A DNA stretch of 64,000 nucleotides from Laceyella tengchongensis (GTDB lineage: Bacteria; Bacillota; Bacilli; Thermoactinomycetales; Thermoactinomycetaceae). Both the position numbers and the translations under genes were made by a program. The stretch covers positions 248,001-312,000 of the forward strand of contig NZ_FXTU01000002.1 in the NCBI RefSeq assembly GCF_900182735.1, read 5' to 3'. The notes beneath the pieces were generated by a model. That model did not search any database and had not been told where the DNA came from. It worked only from the letters and a program-made list of their open reading frames with translations. Below, one piece after another: positions 26,628-34,874 of this stretch; within the stretch, counting starts at the first letter, position 1; every line of letters begins with the position of its first letter.

Positions 26628-27749
26628 TCATAAATTGGGAACCAACCGTTCCATGTCGGACGCGGACACGCCTTTGCCTTGCAACAAAACGCGGAAGCGC
26701 TCGCCCATCCCTTGCGGATGAATCAAATGGGTGACGGCCCGCGCTTGTTTCGCCTCGGCGCTGAACGGGTCACGCGCCGGAGTGGCCGGTAGCAGATCCA
26801 ATACGCCAGCCCTGAGCAAAAACTCGGCTTGGGACAGACAGGCAAATGTGTGTAAGCCCAACTCCGCCCCCCACAGCCGAAGCAATGTGAAATCCACATG
26901 GGCTGTCAAATCCATCTCCCCCGGTGTGTGATAGAGGTCTGTCCACAACCGGTGTTCGCGGTAAGCCCGTAGCGTGCCTTCCCTCCGGGCCAGCAGTTCT
27001 TCCGTTTCTCCGCCGTAATCGATCGTCAAGAGAATTCCCTTTTCCAACCAGCCCGCCACTTGACTGAGCCACTCACGGGCAGCGACGGGCACTTCGGTAA
27101 TCTGCCCCTCCGCAAGAAGCCGGCCCCTCTCCCATACGGCGGGATCGTCAGATTCTTTCAGGGGAAACCAACATTCGCTTAGGCGTCCGTTCTTCCCCTT
27201 GGATACATACGCTTCCCAAATGGCTCCCCCTTCTTTTTTTATCCGATGCACCGGGAAGGCGTCAACCAACTCATTGGTATATAAAAAAGAGTATTTGGCC
27301 CGTGGCACTTCCTCAAGGCGCCTAGACCAATGAAACGAGATAGGATGCGAACCCAGGCGTTCTTGTTGCAATCGGCGGTGATGGGGGCTTGTTTCCACCA
27401 AGTACGCATGCAACTTGTCCGGCTTCCCGCCCTGAGCCAGCCATTCATTGGCCACTTGCTCCATCAAACGCCCGTCTCCCGCGCCCATCTCCACCAGCAC
27501 CCATTCCTCTTCGTTTCCCGTCATCGCCACCATACGCCAGAACAAACGCCCCAAGACCCGGCCCATGACTGTTCCGACATGGGCGTTGGTGAAGAAATCC
27601 CCTTCTTTGCCCAACTTGGTTCGATTCGTCTGGTAATAACCCCACTCCGGGTGGTACAAAGCCAATTCCATGTAGCGCGAAAACGGAATGGCCTGATGAG
27701 GGGAAAGCTCGATCTCTGCGACGATTTCATTTAAGAGCGGTTGGGTCAT
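26628..27749 (-). CDS. SAM-dependent methyltransferase, MidA/NDUFAF7 (DUF185) family
   Basis: 373-residue class I methyltransferase. Family marks are the N-terminal ISFSRYMELALYHPEWGYY-like stretch (residues ~22-40), the SAM loop VEMGAGDGRLM (~98) and NELVDAFPVHR (~182). Eukaryotic NDUFAF7 methylates a complex I arginine; bacterial substrates are not established. It lies 14 bases after cysK and 19 before fabV in the same run. Confidence 0.85.
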   Translation of the reverse strand: MTQPLLNEIVAEIELSPHQAIPFSRYMELALYHPEWGYYQTNRTKLGKEGDFFTNAHVGTVMGRVLGRLFWRMVAMTGNEEEWVLVEMGAGDGRLMEQVANEWLAQGGKPDKLHAYLVETSPHHRRLQQERLGSHPISFHWSRRLEEVPRAKYSFLYTNELVDAFPVHRIKKEGGAIWEAYVSKGKNGRLSECWFPLKESDDPAVWERGRLLAEGQITEVPVAAREWLSQVAGWLEKGILLTIDYGGETEELLARREGTLRAYREHRLWTDLYHTPGEMDLTAHVDFTLLRLWGAELGLHTFACLSQAEFLLRAGVLDLLPATPARDPFSAEAKQARAVTHLIHPQGMGERFRVLLQGKGVSASDMERLVPNL

Positions 27750-27763
27750 GGCACAGCCCTCTC

Positions 27764-28732
27764 TTATGAAAAATTAAACACTTCGGTGCTCAGATAACGT
27801 TCACCCGTGTCTGGGGCCATGCACAAGACCCGCTTACCCTTGCCGAGGCGCTCGGCCACTTTGAGCGCCGCCCAAACAGAAGCTCCGGAAGAAGGCCCCA
27901 ACAGCAACGCTTCTTGGCAAGCAAGGGCACGCGTCACTTTGAGGGCTTCCTCATCGCTCACATGGAAAATTTCATCAAAAACAGAGCGGTTTAGCACAGG
28001 CGGCACAAAACCGGGACTGGTACCCGGAATTTGATGTGGCCCCGGTACGCCCCCGGCCAACACCGGTGATCCCTTAGGCTCCACCACACCGATAAATATG
28101 CCCGGCATATGTTGACGCAAATACTCGCCCACTCCGGTGATGGTGCCGCCCGTTCCCGCCGTAGCGATAAACGCGTCCAACCGCCCTTGCGTTTGCTTGA
28201 GAATTTCCGGGCCGGTCGTGCGCCGATGAACATCGGGATTGGCGGCATTTTCAAATTGTGATGGCATAAACGAACCAGGGATCGATGCCACCAGCTCTTC
28301 CGCTTTTTTGATCGCACCCGGCATCCGTTCGTTCCCTGGCGTCAACACTACTTCTGCGCCATACCCTTTTAACAGCATCACCCGCTCTTTGCTCATCGTG
28401 TCGGGCATGACCAGAATCGTCCGGTACCCACGGGCGGCACCGACCAGCGCCAGGCCGATCCCCGTGTTGCCGCTCGTCGGCTCGATAATGGTCGCACCCG
28501 GCTTGAGCAGGCCCTTTTCTTCGGCATCGCGAATCATGTTGTAGGCGGTTCGATCTTTCACACTGCCGCCCGGATTCATTTTTTCCAGCTTTACATACAC
28601 TTCTGCCCACTCTGGGCGAACCAGCCGGTTCAGCTTGACCACCGGCGTCATTCCAATTAAATCGAGCACTTGCTGGGCCACCCGCGCGTGCTGTGATTTG
28701 CTTTCTACTCCTTGGTTTGCGGACCCGTCCAC
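27764..28732 (-). CDS. cysK: cysteine synthase (O-acetylserine sulfhydrylase)
   Basis: PLP enzyme making cysteine from O-acetylserine and sulfide. 322 residues, PLP lysine K59 in NPGGSVKDR, substrate loop PTSGNTGIG and the glycine loop TAGTGGTITG. The start is GTG at 28732, read with AAGGGGGA upstream; it overlaps the rhodanese gene by 28 bases. A later GTG at 28681 would match homologue lengths but lacks a ribosome site. Placement after rhodanese and thioredoxin-like genes suggests a sulfur-handling operon. Confidence 0.9.
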   Translation of the reverse strand: MDGSANQGVESKSQHARVAQQVLDLIGMTPVVKLNRLVRPEWAEVYVKLEKMNPGGSVKDRTAYNMIRDAEEKGLLKPGATIIEPTSGNTGIGLALVGAARGYRTILVMPDTMSKERVMLLKGYGAEVVLTPGNERMPGAIKKAEELVASIPGSFMPSQFENAANPDVHRRTTGPEILKQTQGRLDAFIATAGTGGTITGVGEYLRQHMPGIFIGVVEPKGSPVLAGGVPGPHQIPGTSPGFVPPVLNRSVFDEIFHVSDEEALKVTRALACQEALLLGPSSGASVWAALKVAERLGKGKRVLCMAPDTGERYLSTEVFNFS

Positions 28733-29028
28733 TCCAGCATTCCCCCTTTGAGGTTGTACAACTCCGTGTATCCGCGCGTAGCCAGCACTTGAGCCGCCAA
28801 CACGCTACGGCGGCCGCTCCGGCAAATCAACAAGATTTTCTGCCCTTTGTGCGGTGCCAGTTCCTCATGCCGCGCTTCCATTTGATCATGCGGGATGTGA
28901 ATCGCTCCCGGAATGTGCCCTTCCTGGTATTCCTCATCCGTGCGCACGTCCACTAGCACATATTGTTGCAATTCATCCGCCGCTTCGCTTAACCGACTTG
29001 CTTCAATATCTTTGTATTGTCCCATCAT
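28705..29028 (-). CDS. single-domain rhodanese-like sulfurtransferase
   Basis: 107-residue rhodanese domain with active-site cysteine C69 in the loop CRSGRRS, typical of GlpE-like sulfurtransferases. It probably carries persulfide sulfur in the cytoplasm. TAAGGAG precedes the start. It lies 12 bases after resA and overlaps cysK, a link between sulfur transfer and cysteine synthesis that is suggested by context only. Confidence 0.9.
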   Translation of the reverse strand: MMGQYKDIEASRLSEAADELQQYVLVDVRTDEEYQEGHIPGAIHIPHDQMEARHEELAPHKGQKILLICRSGRRSVLAAQVLATRGYTELYNLKGGMLEWTGPQTKE

Positions 29029-29040
29029 GACCGCTCCTTA

Positions 29041-29580
29041 TCATTTTTTTGGTAAAATCGACTGCACGATCGGCTCCAATTGTTCCACCGTAAGTGGAGC
29101 TTCCACCCTCTGCTTCAGCGTTCCCTCTGGATCGATGAAGAATGAGCTAGGAATCGGCACCACATCGTACAATTTCACCACATCACGTTGCCGGTCCATA
29201 AGTACCGGAAACGAAATGCCCATCCGTTTGGCAAATGCGTTGGCCGTGAAATCCGTTTCCGCGATATTGACACCCAGCACGACAAAGCCTTTGTTTTTGT
29301 ATTTTTCATAAACGGTTTGCAAAGCCGGCATCTCTTTGGTACACGGTTCACACCACGAACCCCAAAAGTTGAGCATAACCGCTTTTCCTTTGTAATCTTC
29401 AAGCGAAACCTCTTTGCCGTCCAGCGTCGTCAATTGGAAAACAGGAGCAGGACGACCCGGTTCGGGACGGTTCCCTTCCCCTTGGGCCACAGATTGGTAC
29501 AAGGCATAACCGACCAACCCCAGCATCACGACAAACAAAAGGCGTCTGACCCAATACCGTGTTTGTTTGCTCACATTCAT
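29041..29580 (-). CDS. resA: thiol-disulfide oxidoreductase ResA
   Basis: Membrane-anchored extracytoplasmic thioredoxin that keeps apocytochrome c haem-binding cysteines reduced. 179 residues with one N-terminal helix (~11-30) and the ResA-type active site WCEPC (C77, C80), plus the cis-proline region VVPIPSSFFID. It follows ccdA, its likely electron source, but a strong terminator lies between them and an extended -10 element gives resA its own possible promoter. Confidence 0.9.
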   Translation of the reverse strand: MNVSKQTRYWVRRLLFVVMLGLVGYALYQSVAQGEGNRPEPGRPAPVFQLTTLDGKEVSLEDYKGKAVMLNFWGSWCEPCTKEMPALQTVYEKYKNKGFVVLGVNIAETDFTANAFAKRMGISFPVLMDRQRDVVKLYDVVPIPSSFFIDPEGTLKQRVEAPLTVEQLEPIVQSILPKK

Positions 29581-29599
29581 CACCTGTCTTTCCCATCAA

Positions 29600-29608
29600 A
29601 TTGTAACA
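29600..29608 (-). promoter_or_regulatory. possible extended -10 promoter for resA
   Basis: TGTTACAAT on the minus strand, within the tail of the ccdA terminator and about 20 bases before the resA start. No clear -35. Confidence 0.35.
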
Positions 29609-29638
29609 AAAAAGCTGAAATGGCGCACCACTTCAGCT
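29607..29638 (-). terminator. terminator between ccdA and resA
   Basis: Stem AGCTGAA/TTCAGCT with three more inner pairs and a six-T tail on the minus strand, beginning at the ccdA stop codon. Confidence 0.8.
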
Positions 29639-30347
29639 AAAACCCGGTAAATCCGGTCACTTGCGTCAACCAAGCCGCGATGACCGACATCTGATCGGTG
29701 TACAAGAGCACGCCAAACAAAACCATCAGGCCGCCCCCGACTTTCATCACTTGGTTGGAGTATTTCAAAATCCAGCGCGTTTTGCCGATGAAAAAAGCCA
29801 TGATAAAAAACGGAATGGCGAAGCCCAAGATGTAAGAAGTCAAATACGTGAAGCCCATTTCCGGACGGAGGGTGGTCATGGTGATGATGCTCCCCAAGAT
29901 CGGGCCGACGCAGGGTGTCCAACCGGCGGCAAAACCGATCCCCACGATGAACGAGCTAAAATAACTGACGTTTTTCTTGGTCACTTGCCATTTGTACTCG
30001 CGCATCAAAAACGACGGCTGGAAGACGCCGAGCATAAACAGCCCGAACGCAATTAGCAAAACCGCGGCAATCATCCGGATCAGATCGTCATATGCTTTGA
30101 ATGCCGTACCCACCCAACTGGCCGCGAAGCCGATCGCGTAAAAAAGCAAGGAAAAACCCAAAATGAAGAAAAGCGTGTGCAACATCGTGTTTCTCTTTAT
30201 CTCTGCGGACCGTTCCCGCTCTTTGAGTTGTGCCACCGAAATCCCGGTGATATACGACAAATACGAAGGGTACAGCGGCAAGCAGCATGGCGAGATGAAT
30301 GACAAAATCCCCGCGCCAAACGCCAGCCAAACACTTAACCCTGCCAT
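29637..30347 (-). CDS. ccdA: cytochrome c biogenesis protein CcdA
   Basis: Six-helix membrane protein that passes reducing equivalents from cytoplasmic thioredoxin to extracytoplasmic thiol proteins. 236 residues, with the two reactive cysteines in SPCCLP (C21) and TPCVGP (C146). The start at 30347 has GGGAGGAG before it. It lies between two TlpA/ResA-type thioredoxins, its natural partners. Confidence 0.93.
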   Translation of the reverse strand: MAGLSVWLAFGAGILSFISPCCLPLYPSYLSYITGISVAQLKERERSAEIKRNTMLHTLFFILGFSLLFYAIGFAASWVGTAFKAYDDLIRMIAAVLLIAFGLFMLGVFQPSFLMREYKWQVTKKNVSYFSSFIVGIGFAAGWTPCVGPILGSIITMTTLRPEMGFTYLTSYILGFAIPFFIMAFFIGKTRWILKYSNQVMKVGGGLMVLFGVLLYTDQMSVIAAWLTQVTGFTGF

Positions 30348-30361
30348 GATTTCTCCTCCCA

Positions 30362-30946
30362 TTACCACCTAGACAATTCTTGCATCAGCATGGCCATCTG
30401 CTCTTCCTCCATGCCCCCGATGAAGCGATACTGGATTTTCCCGTCGGCCCCCACTACATAAGTCGCGGGAATGCCATACAATCCGTATTGGTCGAATCCG
30501 ACCGTCCGCTTGTTTTCAAGCGGGTCAAGCACCACCGGGAACGTGTACCCGTGTTTGTCCAGGAAGGGTTTGATCTTGGTTTCATCTTTTTCTTGCGATG
30601 TTTCATTGACCATGATGAAGTTCACTTTGTCTTTGTATTGGTCATACGCCTTTTGGAAATAAGGCATTTCTTTTTTGCACGGCGGGCACCATGTCGCCCA
30701 GAAGTTGATGATGGTGGGCTTTCCTTGGTTGCGATAAAGCTCGATTTCTTTGCCATCGATCGTACGCAAAGTGAAGTTTGGCGCGCAGTACCCCTCTTCC
30801 GGCCTGCTTTCTCCTTTGCACTGGATGGCTGCATCTGTTTTCGTGCCGCCGCTCGCCGGTGCTTGCCGATCCTCGATCCCCGTCCACACCGCTATGCCCA
30901 CTAACACGAGCAAGACACAAAAGATGATCAGGTTTTTTCCTTTCAT
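30362..30946 (-). CDS. TlpA-family membrane-anchored thioredoxin with extra cysteines
   Basis: 194-residue extracytoplasmic thioredoxin-like protein: N-terminal helix (~6-24), WCPPC active site (C87, C90) and cis-proline at GIPATYVV. Two further cysteines, C43 and C54, precede the domain and could form a second disulfide, which most ResA proteins lack. It directly precedes ccdA (14 bases), so CcdA probably reduces it. Roles in cytochrome c maturation or spore-cortex thiol reduction (StoA-like) are both possible. Confidence 0.82.
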   Translation of the reverse strand: MKGKNLIIFCVLLVLVGIAVWTGIEDRQAPASGGTKTDAAIQCKGESRPEEGYCAPNFTLRTIDGKEIELYRNQGKPTIINFWATWCPPCKKEMPYFQKAYDQYKDKVNFIMVNETSQEKDETKIKPFLDKHGYTFPVVLDPLENKRTVGFDQYGLYGIPATYVVGADGKIQYRFIGGMEEEQMAMLMQELSRW

Positions 30947-30960
30947 CCCCCTAGACTCCT

Positions 30961-31602
30961 TTACCTGTTAGTCAAGCCGCCCGTGACAAAAGGATTGGTC
31001 ATTTGTTCCTGACCAATCGTCGTTTCTGGCCCATGACCAGACAGCACCCGGGTTGCTTCGGGCAAATTCATCAATTGCTGGTGGATAGACTTCATCAGCG
31101 TTTCATAATCCCCACCGGGCAAATCGGTTCGCCCGATCGATTGTTGGAACAGCACATCCCCGCTAAATATCACGTCATCCCAGACATAAGTTACACTGCC
31201 AGGGGAATGACCAGGCGTGTGCAACACTTTCAACGTTTGGCCGACCAGTTCGATCGACTCTCCGCCCGTCAGCACTCGCTCCGCTGGCTGGCACTTCATC
31301 GGCACTCCCATAAAAAAAAGGGAACCGTTTTTCTCCGGGTTCGTCAGCCAGTCCGCTTCCTCGCGGTGCACGTAAACGGGTGCCCCTGAGCGTTCGCGCA
31401 CCGCTTCAACCCCACCGATATGGTCAAAATGGGCGTGGGTCAACAAAATCGCTTCCACCTTTATATCAAGCTCTCTGATACGCGCGAGCAACGCATCTGG
31501 GTTCATACCAGGATCGACGACCCATCCCCGTCTGCTCTCTTCATCATGCACCAAATAACAATTGGTCATCACCGGACCAAAGACAAAGGTCTCTATTTTC
31601 AT
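30961..31602 (-). CDS. yqgX: metallo-beta-lactamase-fold hydrolase, YqgX-like
   Basis: 213-residue glyoxalase-II-like metal hydrolase with the zinc motif THAHFDHIGG (H56, H58, D60, H61) and downstream ligands HTPGHSPGS and SGDVLF. The start at 31602 has AGGAGG seven bases upstream; a longer frame to 31686 has none. Substrate not known; in bacillithiol producers such enzymes can act on S-acyl thiols, but that is inference. First gene of the minus-strand run ending in fabV. Confidence 0.88.
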   Translation of the reverse strand: MKIETFVFGPVMTNCYLVHDEESRRGWVVDPGMNPDALLARIRELDIKVEAILLTHAHFDHIGGVEAVRERSGAPVYVHREEADWLTNPEKNGSLFFMGVPMKCQPAERVLTGGESIELVGQTLKVLHTPGHSPGSVTYVWDDVIFSGDVLFQQSIGRTDLPGGDYETLMKSIHQQLMNLPEATRVLSGHGPETTIGQEQMTNPFVTGGLTNR

Positions 31603-31734
31603 GCTTAAGCCTCCTAACCTCACTCTTCCATCCCCCATTCTACACGAACTTTGCTTCGGTTCAAAGCTGGTACATGGCGGCGGCACAAACGGGTTAGACT
31701 ATGGGACAAACGCGTAGAAAGGAAGAGGTGGCGC

Positions 31735-32322
31735 ATGCGGTTTTTATGTAGACTGACCATCCCACTCATCGTTTCACTCGCCATCTTGGCGGGTTGCCAG
31801 CAAGAGAATAAGCCTCCGGCCAATCAATCCGCTCCTGGTACACACAAACAGATTCCTGAGGTGCGCCGTGTCAAACAAACAGCACCTGAACCCCGCCGTG
31901 ACCGTTCTCCTCAGGCGGTGGCCGACCGGTTGGTGCGCATCGCGACGAGCGTGCCCCATGTGAAAGGAGCCAATGCCATCGTCATTGGTAGATACACGCT
32001 GGTGGGAATCGATCTGGAACCCACTTTGGACCGGGGACGTGTAGGCACCATCAAATATACGGTGGCGGAAGCGTTGCGGGAAGATCCGCAAGGGGCGAAA
32101 GCGCTGGTTACCGCTGACGCCGACCTGGTGCAACGCATCCGTGAGCTAAACGATGACATCCGGCGAGGCCGGCCCATCGCCGGACTGATGGAAGAACTGG
32201 CCGAAATCGCCGCCCGCATCGCTCCGTTGCCTTCCCGGGAGACGGAGAAGTCCGAACAGAAACCGGACAAAATCAATCAGGAACGGCTCAATCAGTCCCG
32301 GCGAGCCCCTGCCCGTCAGTGA
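31735..32322 (+). CDS. ylaJ: YhcN/YlaJ-family sporulation lipoprotein
   Basis: 195-residue secreted lipoprotein with a signal peptide and lipobox LAGC (cysteine ~21), a proline-rich linker, and a YhcN/YlaJ domain (~65-165) containing ANAIVIGRYTLVGIDL. Homologues are spore-associated and affect germination in Bacillus. GAGGTGGCGC precedes the ATG at 31735. Neighbouring ylaI and ylaH keep the yla grouping, though their order and strands differ. Confidence 0.88.
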   Translation: MRFLCRLTIPLIVSLAILAGCQQENKPPANQSAPGTHKQIPEVRRVKQTAPEPRRDRSPQAVADRLVRIATSVPHVKGANAIVIGRYTLVGIDLEPTLDRGRVGTIKYTVAEALREDPQGAKALVTADADLVQRIRELNDDIRRGRPIAGLMEELAEIAARIAPLPSRETEKSEQKPDKINQERLNQSRRAPARQ

Positions 32323-32359
32323 CCTTAATCTTGCCGTTCCTGTAAACACCCCAAAACGG

Positions 32360-32402
32360 CACAACTCCGCAGGCTTCCCTTGCGGAGTTGTGTTTGTTGC
32401 GT
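32360..32402 (+). terminator. terminator after ylaJ
   Basis: Perfect 12-bp stem CACAACTCCGCA/TGCGGAGTTGTG with a 9-base loop, then TTTGTTGCGTTTTT. Confidence 0.85.
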
Positions 32403-32450
32403 TTTTAAGCTTCAACCCAAGTTGGCTTCAGCTCCCGGACATGTAGTATA

Positions 32451-32587
32451 CTAGGGCGTGTCTGATGTATAGGCCAGCGGCTCCAAAACCATTTTCTCAT
32501 TCGCTTCACGCGTGACGAGGCGCTCCTCGAGAAAAGGTTTTTCCGCCGCTTCTTCCCCACCAACTTGATTTGCCAGACACATCCTAG
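32451..32587. mobile_element. MITE-like element, copy 1
   Basis: 137 bp bounded by CTAG at both ends. Terminal inverted repeats GGGCGTGTCTGA and GGATGTGTCTGG (as read inward) match at most positions. The reverse complement aligns along its whole length with copy 2 at 37697-37832, at roughly 85% identity by eye. No transposase. The CTAG ends may be target duplications of the YTAR kind used by some IS5-group elements; that parentage is inference. It sits between a TATACT-like element (32447-32452) and the ylaI ribosome site, so it would form part of that 5' leader. Confidence 0.75.
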
Positions 32588-32621
32588 CTGTAACCATCTG
32601 CACGGAAAGGACTGAATCGTC

Positions 32622-32834
32622 GTGAAAGTGATCTGCATCCTGTGTGATCAGCCTTTTCAACCGGAGAAGCTGATCGCCAAAAAAATTAGGAAACATCCGC
32701 ACCGCATTCAAATCTGCCCGGACTGCCGCCAACGCATTACTCAGCAAGTGGAGCAGCGAAGGCTTGCTGGCCAGACGGGAAGCACACTTTGCCACCCCGC
32801 TGACCCTCTATCCAGTCAATCCCCGAAAGATTGA
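32622..32834 (+). CDS. ylaI: small zinc-ribbon protein, YlaI-like (DUF2197)
   Basis: 70-residue protein with two cysteine pairs, CILCD at the N-terminus and CPDC near residue 33, expected to bind one zinc ion. Start is GTG at 32622 with AAAGGA upstream. The MITE ends 34 bases before the start. The tail beyond residue 50 looks unstructured, and its end overlaps the convergent gene at 32816. Function unknown. Confidence 0.75.
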   Translation: MKVICILCDQPFQPEKLIAKKIRKHPHRIQICPDCRQRITQQVEQRRLAGQTGSTLCHPADPLSSQSPKD

Positions 32835-33100
32835 TTGTACTTCGGTTCATTGATGATGTCGTTTAACAATTTGTCCGCCTGATCACGCGGAAATGCAATT
32901 TGCGACGGCTCGCCCGCTTGCTCATAGGTGATGAGGTAATTGTCTCCCTCCGCCTTTTTTTCCACAATCGTCACCTGATGATCCTCACGCAACATTTCTT
33001 CAAAAAAATGCACCGTTTCCTTGGCAGAACGGTCGCTGGGCCGTTTGTCCCACACCACTTGGATCTGCAACCAATTAAACAATGCGTCTTTCAATTGCAT
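32816..33100 (-). CDS. conserved hypothetical protein, 94 aa
   Basis: Not recognised. Start at 33100 has GGAGAGGAGAA upstream. The protein is soluble, with the pattern KDALFNWLQIQVVW, then KETVHFFEEMLREDH and a C-terminal helix PRDQADKLLNDII. It looks like a compact alpha/beta cytoplasmic protein. Good ribosome site and codon use like its neighbours make it a real gene. It overlaps the ylaI end by 19 bases on the opposite strand. Confidence 0.75.
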   Translation of the reverse strand: MQLKDALFNWLQIQVVWDKRPSDRSAKETVHFFEEMLREDHQVTIVEKKAEGDNYLITYEQAGEPSQIAFPRDQADKLLNDIINEPKYNQSFGD

Positions 33101-33223
33101 GTTGATTCTCCTCTCCCATTCCTGGCGGCGCAAAGGGGCTTTGTCCGGTTGCCCCTTTTTCCGCGGATCGGGAGCGGCCAGAACGCTTTTCTTACTGACC
33201 TATCGCTCTAGCCGACCCCCTGA

Positions 33224-33496
33224 CTAATTTTGTTTTCGCACAAAATAGAGCCTGATCCTTGTGACAGCAATGAGGATAACGGTGAAAAAGAGAATGGGAA
33301 TCACGGGGAAGCCCATGTAATGGAACAAGGTCAACAAAAGACACCCCACCGCCAGCACCACATAAACGATGACTTGTTTCAACAGCGGCAGACGAATAGC
33401 GAAAGCCACCTTATACACCACGGCCGCCAACACCACAATGATGAAATAGATCGTCCACGGCGACAGGCTGTTTAGCCAAGTTTGCACAGCATCCAT
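33224..33496 (-). CDS. ylaH: YlaH-like small membrane protein
   Basis: 90 residues with three hydrophobic helices (~14-34, 40-60 and 64-82) and the family stretch LPLLKQVIVYVVLAVGC. Function unknown. Start at 33496 follows a GGAGGGAGAAGCGAG-type ribosome site. Belongs to the yla gene set with ylaI and ylaJ. Confidence 0.78.
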   Translation of the reverse strand: MDAVQTWLNSLSPWTIYFIIVVLAAVVYKVAFAIRLPLLKQVIVYVVLAVGCLLLTLFHYMGFPVIPILFFTVILIAVTRIRLYFVRKQN

Positions 33497-33511
33497 CTCG
33501 CTTCTCCCTCC

Positions 33512-34348
33512 TCAGCCCTCTTGTCTTAATCGATGCAAATACTGAATTTCGTCCGCGTATTCCGACTCATCGTCGACCGGTGTCTCCAGAATGACCGGCA
33601 GGTGAGCGAACGCCTCATCACGCAAAAACAAAGCTAAAGCCGCCGCGCCGATTTCACCTTTGCCAATTTTTTCGTGGCGATCTTTGCGGCTGTTAAAAGG
33701 CGCTTTGCTATCATTGAAGTGAATGGCTACTAGCTGTTCAAGATAGCCGGTCTCCTTCATTTCCTGTACCATCGACGCAAATGATTCCTCCGTCCAGATC
33801 CCGGCGGCGAAAGCATGGCACGTGTCAAAGCAGAAACCGATTTTTTCCGGGTAATCCGTCGCTTCACGGATTTCCACCAGTTCACGGATCGTCAATCCCA
33901 GCTCGCTACCTTGGCCCGCCGTGTTTTCCAAAAGCAATTTGGTGCTTCCATCGTATTCAGCCAGAATGAGGTTGAGCGTCTCAACCATCCGTTTGCGTCC
34001 GTACTCTTCCCCTTCGCCCACATGCTTGCCACAATGAACGACCGCCCCGACTGCACCGTATGCCTCTGCAATGGACAAATCCTCTTTGATTGAACGAATC
34101 GTCACTTCATGCAAATCCGCCTTGGGGGTGGACAAATTGGTGATGTAAGGGGTGTGCGCAACCAGCACGATCCCATGCTCTTCACAAAATTTCTTTCCTC
34201 GTTCCGCATCGACGGTGTCCAGCTTTTTCGGCCTTAAACCGCGCGGATTTTTCGTAAAGACTTGAAACGATTCGGCGCCCAGCGACTTAGCTTTTAATGC
34301 CGCTTTGGCGAATCCTTTGGCAACACTGATATGGCAACCTATTTTCAT
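33512..34348 (-). CDS. nfo: deoxyribonuclease IV (endonuclease IV)
   Basis: AP endonuclease of base excision repair, with a TIM-barrel fold and three zinc ions. 278 residues from the start at 34348 (AGGAGGAATCGAG upstream). Signatures: IGCHISVAKGF, VAHTPYITNL, LLLENTAGQG, GFCFDTCHAFAAG and HFNDSKAPFNSRKDRHEKIGKG, which carries metal ligands. In spore formers Nfo also repairs spore DNA. Confidence 0.95.
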   Translation of the reverse strand: MKIGCHISVAKGFAKAALKAKSLGAESFQVFTKNPRGLRPKKLDTVDAERGKKFCEEHGIVLVAHTPYITNLSTPKADLHEVTIRSIKEDLSIAEAYGAVGAVVHCGKHVGEGEEYGRKRMVETLNLILAEYDGSTKLLLENTAGQGSELGLTIRELVEIREATDYPEKIGFCFDTCHAFAAGIWTEESFASMVQEMKETGYLEQLVAIHFNDSKAPFNSRKDRHEKIGKGEIGAAALALFLRDEAFAHLPVILETPVDDESEYADEIQYLHRLRQEG

Positions 34349-34465
34349 CTCGATTCCTCCTGAAAGACAAAAAGCGCCGCTGTTTCGGGCGCCGTTCCAC
34401 TTTCTCCATTGTAACATCTTCCGTAGGGGGCAACAACTCTTCCACTTTGGCTTTGAACAGGCCCC

Positions 34466-34780
34466 TCAGTAGAGCAGCAATCGGTTGCTGAAGATCTGCT
34501 CTTTGTTTTTCAAAACATATGCTTGGTTCCGGTCATGCCAATCCACCGCCAAATCAGCACCGAAAAATTGGGCACTCTCGCGGTCCAACACCATGCGGAG
34601 GGCAGGTGACACTGCCACCACCAAGTCATCTGGCTTCACATAATCCCAATTCATCTCAAACACGACATCGGCACCGCAACCGCACCCTTCGGTGATCGCG
34701 GCAACGCGCAATGCGGCTTCCTCTGTCGGCTTGGCTTCCAACAGCCGGGAGAGAGCCCCAGCGGATATCTCGATATGCAT
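34466..34780 (-). CDS. HesB/IscA-like iron-sulfur family protein
   Basis: 104-residue protein of the Fe-S biosynthesis fold with a CGCG cysteine cluster (~33-36) in EGCGCGADVVF. The usual C-terminal CGCG-type ligands of A-type carriers are absent, so it resembles the Bacillus YqkB/YneR subgroup rather than a full scaffold. Monocistronic, between nfo and pepA. Function not established. Confidence 0.72.
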   Translation of the reverse strand: MHIEISAGALSRLLEAKPTEEAALRVAAITEGCGCGADVVFEMNWDYVKPDDLVVAVSPALRMVLDRESAQFFGADLAVDWHDRNQAYVLKNKEQIFSNRLLLY

Positions 34781-34874
34781 TTCAACCGCCCCGCTTTTCT
34801 TTTATTCCCATCTATTTTACACAAAAAAACCGGAGCGGAGGAGCATCCGCTCCATCACTCCGATTAACCTCGCC

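Noticed and set aside
32405..32638. Open frames inside the MITE-like copies on both strands
   Set aside because: The same frames recur in the second copy only because the element is repeated; no ribosome site and no transposase similarity.
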